Under the pieces are notes generated by a model. The model saw only the letters and a list, made by a program, of their open reading frames with translations, ran no database searches and was not told the origin of the DNA. Position numbers and translations under genes: made by a program. From contig JAGOTU010000018.1 of assembly GCA_018061585.1 (NCBI GenBank), forward strand, positions 1 through 12,319: a DNA stretch of 12,319 nt. Direction: 5' to 3'. Below, in pieces: positions 1-8,200 of this stretch. Source of the stretch: Minisyncoccota bacterium (lineage in GTDB: Bacteria; Patescibacteriota; Minisyncoccia; Phycocordibacterales; UBA2100). Numbering within the stretch: position 1 is the stretch's first letter; the number at the start of each line of letters is the position of its first letter.

Positions 1-4
1 GAGC

Positions 5-2104
5 ATGGATCCGAACCGTTCGGTGCGTCAGAATGATCTCGGAGCGTATGCATCGATCCTGAGCGGTGCAGAGCTCGGCCCGCTGACGCCGCTCAAGTGC
101 GCGTATCAGGGATGCACTGCTACGCCGACGATCGAACCCGGCAACCGCGGGTACAGTCCGAGTGTGAATCGTGTTGCGCAGGCACCGACGAGCGGACTCT
201 ATTACCGGGATCCACAGACGGGTGCTATCGGCGTGCCGATAGATCCGGAGATGTCGCGCGAAGAATTTATTCGTGCGGCGCGCGAGGATGTTGCAATGGA
301 ACGTCTTGCACAGAACAACAAATTGCCGCAGGGATCCGCATTCCAGAACTTCAAGGCGACACGAGTAGAGGGCGCAGCAGGCGCAGTCGCACCGCAGCCG
401 CAAGTGGTGATCAATCCGAACCACAGATTTGATACGCGCTATAGCTATGCGAGTATCAGACCCGCCTCAGAGCGCGGCGGATTTGTTGCGCAAGGACCGA
501 ACACGCCAAGTCGCCTCAATAACACAATGGATGGCGGCAGACTGCCGTGGGGATCAAACCCGGAGATCTACAAACCGCTCGAAGCGGCGTCGCAGCATTT
601 GCCGCCGGGATACACCGTATCGATCACGAATTCCGGACGTCATGATCATTCGCACAATCACGGTACGTTCATTAACGGACCCGATGGGCGCGTGGCGCGC
701 GCGTCCGACATGGTCATTTACGATCCGAACGGTAAACCACTCGCAAATATTCAGTCGCCTCAAAATTTCCAGATCTATCGCGAGCTCGCTCAGAACTGGA
801 AGTACTACCACGACCAAATGTATCCTGATCGAAGCAATTTACCGCGATGGGGCGGCGGGTTCACTGATGTACAGGCAGACCTCATGCATCTTGATCTTAA
901 TGCCGCACGAGGCAACGGTGCTTTCAGCTGGGAGCGTGGCTTAAGTGCCTCGTATGCACAATTCGGAACTCCGGATCAAGTAGGGGTCGGTATGGGAAAT
1001 ACCGCAACGTACCAGCCGATCAATCAATCCGCAGTCGGTCCCGGAACGACAGGTGTGGGTGTGCAAGATACGAGGTACGACATCGTAAATGATTCGGGTG
1101 AGACCGTCGCAACGGGTGTGCCGCTCCCGGATGGCACGGTTGCCGGAGACGGTACGGTGCGATTGCTATCGAGCAAAGACGGAGCGCCGTTGAATGAGAA
1201 CGGCGAGGCTCTTAAGGATGGCGAAAAGCCATTGCAAATTTCGTCGGACAAAACGTTGCCGAAACCGACCGCGGACGGGGACGGACTTACGTTCAAGGAT
1301 GAGCGACCGACGCAGCCGAGAACTGATGATCCGTGGAGACGAGGAGGATATGCGGATCCGTATCCGAGAACCGGTCCGCGACCGACTGCGTACTGTGTCG
1401 ACAACAACGGCCGACTGTACGGCTGCACACCGACGGGCGGATCGAATCCGACAGGTGGGACGCGCCCGGGGGGTGGAGCGCCATCGAGGCCGACATCGCA
1501 GCCGCAGTATCCTGCTCAACAATTCCCACGACAGAACCCGACCCTGCCTCCATACACATTCCCGCCGACCATACCCGTTCCGCCGCCAACTGTGGTGCCG
1601 CCGCTCACCCCGTCACTCTCGTGCTCACCATCATCCGTGCCATTCGGAACTACAACGCCGGTCACTGTTTCGTGGTCGTGCCTCACGGGCACTGCCAGTT
1701 CGACCGGATTTGCGACAGGCGGTACAGCTGTCGGTCGTGCGACTTTGAACTCCTCATCGCGCGCAACATCCTCGATGCGATTCTTCCTCCAGTGTGTCAG
1801 CGGTGCACGCATCAGTCCGGTCGCAACATGCTCGATCCCTGTTGCGGTACCACCCGCACCGGCGGTTTCGCTCACAGCGGATCCGAATCCTGTAGACGAA
1901 GGAGGATCTGCGGTCGTTATCTGGGGAAGTTCGAATGCGTCGAAGTGCTCGCTCCGTGCCACATCAAGCACCGAACTGATTGACGGCTCGACCGACGGCG
2001 CGACGAGCACCGCTGCGCTGTTTATGACGACTCCTGTGACCCTTACGTGCACGAATGCCGCGGGAATAACGAGCTCGACCTCGATCACGATCCGGGTTCG
2101 ATAA
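5..2104 (+). CDS. Secreted multidomain protein: M15-like peptidase domain plus two C-terminal Ig-like domains (probably 5'-partial)
   Basis: The frame runs from ATG at 5 to TAA at 2102-2104 and is open to the window edge. The first residues (MDPNRSV...) are not a signal peptide although the rest looks extracellular, so the true start probably lies upstream. Residues 1-150 are unrecognised and carry a close Cys pair (KCAYQGC). Residues about 150-310 look like an M15/Hedgehog-type peptidase: a His cluster (H213, H215, H217, H219), then ARASD ending at D235, R281-W282-G283-G284, and D292-L-M-H295-L-D297. Residues about 330-535 are Gly/Pro/Thr-rich, with a second close Cys pair (YCVDNNGRLYGC). 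Residues about 537-699 are two Ig-like domains. By family, M15 enzymes cut peptidoglycan cross-links or stem peptides; Ig domains space or bind. Wall binding or cleavage is therefore likely, but activity is unproven. The next gene lies 85 bases downstream on the same strand and has a domain of the same kind. Confidence 0.85.
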   Translation: MDPNRSVRQNDLGAYASILSGAELGPLTPLKCAYQGCTATPTIEPGNRGYSPSVNRVAQAPTSGLYYRDPQTGAIGVPIDPEMSREEFIRAAREDVAMERLAQNNKLPQGSAFQNFKATRVEGAAGAVAPQPQVVINPNHRFDTRYSYASIRPASERGGFVAQGPNTPSRLNNTMDGGRLPWGSNPEIYKPLEAASQHLPPGYTVSITNSGRHDHSHNHGTFINGPDGRVARASDMVIYDPNGKPLANIQSPQNFQIYRELAQNWKYYHDQMYPDRSNLPRWGGGFTDVQADLMHLDLNAARGNGAFSWERGLSASYAQFGTPDQVGVGMGNTATYQPINQSAVGPGTTGVGVQDTRYDIVNDSGETVATGVPLPDGTVAGDGTVRLLSSKDGAPLNENGEALKDGEKPLQISSDKTLPKPTADGDGLTFKDERPTQPRTDDPWRRGGYADPYPRTGPRPTAYCVDNNGRLYGCTPTGGSNPTGGTRPGGGAPSRPTSQPQYPAQQFPRQNPTLPPYTFPPTIPVPPPTVVPPLTPSLSCSPSSVPFGTTTPVTVSWSCLTGTASSTGFATGGTAVGRATLNSSSRATSSMRFFLQCVSGARISPVATCSIPVAVPPAPAVSLTADPNPVDEGGSAVVIWGSSNASKCSLRATSSTELIDGSTDGATSTAALFMTTPVTLTCTNAAGITSSTSITIRVR
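455..935 (+). other. M15-like (D,D-/L,D-peptidase fold) domain inside gene 1
   Basis: Residues about 150-310. The block reads as the typical M15 layout: a conserved SGR turn (S210-R212), a His-rich run ending H219-G220, a strand with D235, a helix (FQIYRELAQNW), the RWGG turn at 281-284, and DLMHLDL at 292-298. In the family the first His and Asp plus a late His bind zinc; here the candidates are H217 or H219, D235 and H295. The usual compact HxxGxAxD spacing is stretched by a short insertion (INGPDGRVAR), so the exact ligands are uncertain. The RWGG and DLMH elements are the strongest evidence. Confidence 0.55.
1613..2101 (+). other. Two tandem bacterial Ig-like domains at the C-terminus of gene 1
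   Basis: Domain 1 covers residues about 537-618 and domain 2 about 621-699. Each has the strand order of a small Ig-like fold with a core Trp (W557, W640). Likely disulfides join C559 to C597 and C648 to C682; C540 is an extra Cys in domain 1. Domain 2 opens with VSLTADPNPVDEGGSAVVIW and closes with TLTCTNAAGITSSTSITIRV, the pattern of the Ser/Thr-rich Ig repeats common in secreted Parcubacteria proteins. Nothing follows domain 2, so there is no visible wall anchor after it. Confidence 0.75.
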
Positions 2105-2189
2105 ACACGCGTCTTCGGGCGGTCCGCAAGTTCGAGAATCTCCACAGGTAGAGCCACGGAAACGCTTTTTGGTTGCTACAATTACGGGT
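2105..2189. other. 85-base intergenic gap without a clear terminator
   Basis: No GC-rich hairpin followed by a T-run was found. The T5 run at 2166-2170 lies inside a weak imperfect inverted repeat (GTAGAGCC at 2148-2155 against GGTT-G-CTAC at 2171-2179), not after a stem. The gap does hold a promoter-like element close to the next start. Read-through from gene 1 into gene 2 is possible. Confidence 0.6.
2174..2182 (+). promoter_or_regulatory. Extended -10 promoter element (TGCTACAAT) placed for a leaderless transcript
   Basis: TG-C-TACAAT matches the extended -10 consensus TGnTATAAT with one mismatch in the hexamer. No -35 match is seen 16-18 bases upstream, as is common for extended -10 promoters. 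The hexamer ends at 2182, so transcription would begin at about 2189-2190, on the ATG of gene 2. No Shine-Dalgarno precedes that ATG, which fits a leaderless mRNA. Confidence 0.5.
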
Positions 2190-2282
2190 ATGCATTCGCG
2201 TCGCTATGCGGCCGCTTTTCTCGTGTTTATCGCGGCGTTTTTAGCGACCGCCTCTGTTATCCCAAATGGCATAGTGTATGCC
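2190..2282 (+). other. Sec signal peptide of the giant protein
   Basis: Residues 1-31. The positive n-region is HSRR (2-5), the hydrophobic core runs about 6-24 (YAAAFLVFIAAFLATASVI), and the likely signal peptidase I site follows Val-Tyr-Ala at 29-31. No lipobox Cys is near the site, so type I cleavage or retention as an N-terminal anchor is expected rather than a lipoprotein. Confidence 0.85.
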
Positions 2283-5200
2283 GAGGGAACGAAGGCCGAC
2301 GAGATGTGTAAAGCGGAGGTAAAGAATGAAAAGGAGTACAATCCCTCGAAACCGTGGGGTAAATACTGGACCGAAAAGCGTGACGGAAAGAACGTCACGA
2401 TCTTTAATCTTTTCGGCGTCACATGCTATGACATCACGAATAAAGAAAAGACCACCGGTCATTGCTTGCGCAAGGATCGATGTCTTGCCACAAAAACCGC
2501 GGAAGGAGAGGATCCGAAGACCTGTAAAGAAACGGGGGCATGTCCGGACGGAGGCACCAGCGGGACGGGAGGAACAGCAGGTAGCGAAGGGGACGAAAGC
2601 ACCGATATTCCGGATGAGCCGAAACCGGACAATTCGGATGGCGTCTTGCCGTTACCTGATGAGCCGAAACCGGAAGTAAAGCCGGACCCGTGGACCAGCG
2701 GAGCGACGCCATTCGATCAGGGAGTGCCGACGAATAGTTTCGGGGATGCGCTACAGCAAGTGCAGAATAGCGACTCATGGTTCGCAAAGACGATCGAATC
2801 GTATTTCGGTTCACCGGACCCTATGGGCCCGGAAACTTCGGGAATAGGTAACAACTTCGGTGCACAGTCGATGATGCCCCAAGCCCCGAACGGTACTGAG
2901 AGCGGTATCGGTAGTCAGGGGCAGAGTTTGTATGAACAAGCGTTCAATAATTACTCGACGCCATCCAGCTTTCCCGATCCGTCCACGCAGTCACAGGGAG
3001 CAGCCGAGCCCACATTTGCAGAGCGTTTCGGTACGTGGGCAGGTGAGACGGTAGCTGCCGCAGGCGACATGGTGCGCGATGCATACGAGGCAGTCAGTGA
3101 TGCGCTCGTCGGACCGGCCAACAGCGCCGAATCCGGCGTGCCGCTCGAAAAGGACATGACAGATCCGTTCTATGACGGTCTTGAGCCTTTGCAAGAGATG
3201 TCACCTGAGGAGATACGGCAGATCGAAGAGTCACAAGCGCGAGAGCGTGAGTACGATGCGGGACTGGAAGAAGCAAATGCCGAGCAGGTTCGCGCAACAG
3301 AGGCGGATCGTGCAGTGCAGCGCGAAGAACAAGCCACTCGCGACGAAGCTGCGTATGAGCGATCACTCAAAGACGCGGAGAGAAACGTGCCGGTACCAGA
3401 GCAGGTGCAGACCGATCCACAGAGAGAAGTCGAGCAGGCGATACGAGATGACGCGGCGCGCGAAGCAGCGGCAGCGATTAAGGGCGATGACCTGCCGCCA
3501 AGCGGCTTGCCCGATCGGGCGCCTGAAGGACTGTCCGCTGCCTCAATAAAAGAAGAGGTCGATCTCCTACGTAACAACGTTTTGGAGCCTACGGAGCAGC
3601 GGATCGCTGCATCCGAAGAACGCCTCAAAGAGTTGCGAGATACATACAACGACGAGATTCGACAGGCGAACCGTTTTCGCGACCAGAACATGGTGGGTCT
3701 TGCAAAGGACGGCGTGACCCCACAATTCAAGTCTCAGGACGATGTCGATTCATATAACAAACTCATCTCGGATGCGGAAACCGCGCGCACTAACTTTGAG
3801 GCAGAGCGATTGACCAACGAACTCGTGCGCGAGGAATATGGTGAGCGACTGGCGGAGGTCAAAGAGCTTGTGCGGCAATACGACAATCTGCCCGCAGAGG
3901 AACGAGCGTTTGAGGCCATCCAGCAACAAAAAATTGATTCTCAAGTACGGGCGTTCGAAGCCGCGCAAGAAAGTACACGCCTCCGCGCGATCGTCGATGA
4001 TCCGAATGCCGCCTATACCGACCGTATGGATGCTGCGCTCAAGCTGCGCGGTACGGAAGACGCAGTGCGACAGCAAGACGCGATCACGACCGCCATGGAG
4101 AATCGCGAGTCGTGCGTATATAACTGCGCATTCGGAAAGTCGCTCGCAGAGGCATATGCGCAGCCGCAGACAGAATTGACGCCTGAGCAGAAAGTGGCCC
4201 AGCAGGGCATGTTTCATGAAGCAGAAGTGTGGGCAAAGGCACAGCGCGCGCTTGCAAACCCGCCTGATTTTTCGAACGGTCCGGCGAATGAAATGGGTAT
4301 CATAGAAGCAAATCCCAATGCACAACAGGATCTGGAGAATTGGCGGACCGAACAGCAGCAGATCATCGAGCGGGCGAATCAACGAGGCGAAGAGTTTGCC
4401 GGATTGAAGCCACGATCAGCAGAGACGCAGAATTACATAGATACGAGAACGGGGAATGTGAATCCGGTCCTCTATGCCTATCAAACTTATTTAGATGGCC
4501 TAAAATCCGCGCTTAATTATCCGCTGGGGGATGCGGTCACCGGCATCGCAAGTACATTTACTTCCGACCAGCAAATTATCGACGGTATTCGTGCGGTGGG
4601 GAATGATGCCGGCACGATAGGCAATGTGGTTCCGATGGGAATTGGTGCGCAAATGGGGGTGGGTATGGGTGAGCAATTCCTTGGGGCGATCGGTGAGCCA
4701 CTGCCGGATACGCAGCTGGATAATTTAAACAAGTCCGATGCGGAGCTTGCGATCCAGCGCGCCACTGATATCGGTATGACGGCATTGAACGCCACCATGT
4801 TCGCGCCCGCGGGCGCGCTCAGTAAGCTTGGGGGTGCATTTTCGGCAGAGCGTTTGGGTGCAGGATTCGGTGATGATATCGCCCGCGCCGCTGGTTTTGA
4901 AAGTCGATCGGCTCGAATGGAATCACAGCTTGGCGAATTGAGTGCGTCTTACGAGCGAGCGCTTTCGCGAGTGGGGACAGCGGCTGCGCCGACTCAGGGA
5001 GAGCTCGCCGCAATGCGCAGCGAGATCCAATCTGCGCAAGCAACGCTTGAGCGTGTGCGCGTGTCGGAAGGTTTGCCCGCGGGGACGACACCCCGACCGG
5101 ATATAGCTCCTGTTGCTTCGTCCCCGATACCGCAGGAGATCCGAGCGCTCACGTATGGCGATGCGGCCCCGGCAACGGTTGCTGCAGAAACGACGAACGT

Positions 5201-8200
5201 ACCGCGTGCGTACGTTAACGCGGCGAATGCGGCTGACGCCGCCGCAATATCGCGCGGTGTAGAGGCGGGTGCTATCGAACGCGCGGGTGTGGCCGATGTG
5301 GCGGGTCAGCGTTTTGCATACGAAGTCAAACCGAGTGGCGAGGTTGTACTCAGTCCGGCTGCGACCGCACGCGTGACGGATCTGGCGCCCGTATCTACTG
5401 CAGAAATTAATGCAATCGCGGATGCGCGTGGCGTCGCAGCTGCAGCTACTGAGCCCACCGTACTTCGCGCGGTCACCGGCGAGGTTACCGCTGCGGAACG
5501 CGCGGCATTGATCCGATACGAAGACGCCGCGCGAGACGTGGGTGCATGGCGAGCCGCACCGACCGGTCCGGCTCCCACATCGCGATTTCTCGCGGCAGAG
5601 CAAGGGCTCCAGGAGATCGGTCTTGAGCGCGCCGTCGACGGATCGATCTATCGCTCCGGCAGCGGCGAGATCCTCGGTGATCTGCGCACCGCTGAGCCCC
5701 AACAGAGCTTGATGGCTCGCCCGAATGTGGAAGTGCCGCAGTACACGAAAGCAGGTGATCGATGGTTTGAATCGAACAATCTGTCAAAACCGATATCAGA
5801 TCCGGCGATCGTTCAGGTGCTGGAGTCAAAGCTTCCCATGAACAGTGTTCCGGCCGCACAGGTTGCTGCAGATATGCGGCAGGCGCGCGCGATCGCCGCG
5901 GCGGACGCTCGAGCTGCCGAGCGAGCCGTTGCAGAGCGCGCTGCTGAGGCTCGCATCGAACCTGTCGCGAGAGGACAGGATGGAATTCCATTGCCGCAGC
6001 TCTCCGGTCCGAGCGGTGGTGCGTCGGCACCCGCGCGCACGACGGCACGTGTGGCAGAAAGCCAGGCGGTACGGGACGATCTCGCGCGGCTTCAAAGACA
6101 GGGGGACACACAGGCGCTCGCGCAGGGTGGTCCGGTGCTATCCGGGCCCACAAGCGCGAGTATCCGCGACGGGATCACGGCGCTCAAGAATGCCGGCGGA
6201 ATTCCGGACAACATGAAATTTGCCAACGCGTATCTGGAGAACGCCGTGTACCGTGTGAGTCCTGAGGGAAATCTGACGCGAGTGAGCGATGCTGCAACAG
6301 CGGCGGAGATCAAGGCTGCAACGAATCCCACACTCCGCACGACCGATGCAGAAGCGATCGGACGCGCAGCGAAGAACGCGGCGGATACTCAGGCCGTAGC
6401 AGAGGCTGCACGTGCTCGACTCGAGCTCGCAAAAGCGTATGACGGTGAGATCCTTCTGGCGAATGACGTACGAGAAGCAGGTCGTGCGCTTGCGGGGGAC
6501 GTGGATGCGATCGCGCAACAGGCAGCGCGCAATTCGACTGAGTTCGCGTGGGTACCGGAGGCGCAGGTGCCGAAACCTGTTGCCCAGACGGGCGGTGGGC
6601 GCGAGTTCCTGACGGAGGTGGAACAGGCGCTTGCGAATCCGTTCAAGACGCCGACGACCGAGTTCGCCCGTGGCGGAAACGTTGCCTCAGACGGGCTCTC
6701 GCCCGCACTGCAACCGTATCGAGCACCGCAGTCGACATTTGCCAATTCCGCAGAGACGGCTCTCAAAGAGCGACTAGGCGCATCGACTCCGGCCGAAACA
6801 CTCGCGCAGCGCGCGGGCATAGGCGACAGTGCTCATCCGGTGCCGTCACCGAGAACGGTGGTCAATGACCTCGCGGTAGCAGACGATATACCGCTGGTTT
6901 CGATCAAGAACGCGCCGGGCGCTCAAGTGGGTGAGGCTCTTTCTCTGCCCGAGGCAACAGCGATACGTTCATTCAATAGTTCGCTCGCGAATTATACAAA
7001 GGCGCTCGAGAGCGGTGGCGACGTGACGCGCGTCGCAACGCAGGTATCCAATGCATATTCAGAACTTGCCGGAGTCGGCATTCGTCAACGAGCGGGCGAC
7101 GGCGCGCTCGTGCGCGAAAGCGGCGAGACGGTTGCGGTTCGCGTGTCGCCGCCGATGGCCGCGCAAGCTGCATATGCGGTCGTGGTGGCAATTGATTCGC
7201 AGGTACGCGAATTCGCAACCGGCGCGACCGATGATACGTTCTCGTTCGATGCGCCCGATCTCCGCATCCTTTCAAGCGATTTCGGCGTGCAGCCTCCGAT
7301 CAACGTGGATGAGGCGATCATATTGAAAAAGATGAACGACATCCTGGAGAGCACTCGCTCCCGAGATTCGCTCGCATACATATTGGATGATTCCGGACTG
7401 GAAGTCCGTCCCCAGGACGGGTTCATTGTGCGCTCCTACAACGGTGAAGTCGTGGCACGCCCTGCAGGCGGAGGTACTCAACCCGGGAATTTGCCGGATT
7501 CGTATGTAGCAGCGGGTCCGACTCCGCCGCTTCCGGTAAAACTCGTACGAAAAGATTCCTCGACGAGCGTGAACGGGAGCAAGACGCGGGAGATATTTGA
7601 TGGCGTGGATTATCGCGGACGAACAGTCGTTTCGATGGAAGTCGAGATCGATGGTGCTATCGCAAAGATCTTGGATATAGAGGCAAACCGCCCGGGTGCC
7701 ACTGAATGGACGCAGTTCTCAAACTCTGTGGGACCCTCTGCAGTCCGCTCGCTTTTGCAGCAGTTGCGAGCGCAGCACCCGGAGATCGTTGCGATCGGCG
7801 GAGTGCGGATGAGCGGTTCGCGTTTTGCAGGAAGCTGGGATCCGGAGGATCTGGGCGAGCCGATGGAGATCTTGTTGCCGAGTATCGCGCTTGAACCGGT
7901 ACCGGTACGTGCGGCAGGTAACGGGCCTGCAGCACTTGCGCTTGGCCTTGCGCTTTCTGTCGCGTCTCCGCTCCCGATCAGCGCCATTGCCGATGCGCTT
8001 GGTGGTCCGAATAATGCGTTCTCTATCGCAGCGCAGGCAGCGCAGCAACCGACACCGCGAGATATCGAGCGCCACGCAAAGGCCATCGCCGACCTCGGAA
8101 AAAAGATAACAGGCGTTGCTAGCTGGTATGGTACGGGCTCCAATGGGGGTACGAATCCGAGCGACCTCACGGCCTCCGGTCAAATGCACAGGAACACCGG

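Noticed and set aside
1194..1983. Overlapping plus-strand open frames inside gene 1 (1194-1748 and 1333-1983)
   Set aside because: Their translations are Arg/His/Cys-rich and lack motifs, while gene 1's frame encodes Ig-like domains there.
2148..2179. Imperfect inverted repeat in the gap between the genes, as a possible terminator
   Set aside because: The stem is short, has a wobble pair and a bulge, the loop is about 15 bases, and the T-run sits in the loop rather than after the stem.
1749..2189. The frame of the giant gene appears open upstream of its ATG into the end of gene 1, hinting at a frameshift fusion of both genes
   Set aside because: ATG 2190 begins a textbook signal peptide right after a promoter-like element, and gene 1 ends in a complete Ig-like domain with its own stop. 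The upstream open stretch is a chance effect of the codon bias.
2326..2340. AAGGAG-like Shine-Dalgarno near 2330 as evidence for a later start of gene 2
   Set aside because: No suitable in-frame start follows at the right distance, and starting there would remove the signal peptide.
4923..6153. Long minus-strand open frames (for example 4923-5702 and 5485-6153)
   Set aside because: Their translations are rich in Arg, Ser and Cys without domain patterns, and they lie opposite a frame with continuous, domain-bearing coding signal. They mirror the codon bias of the plus strand.
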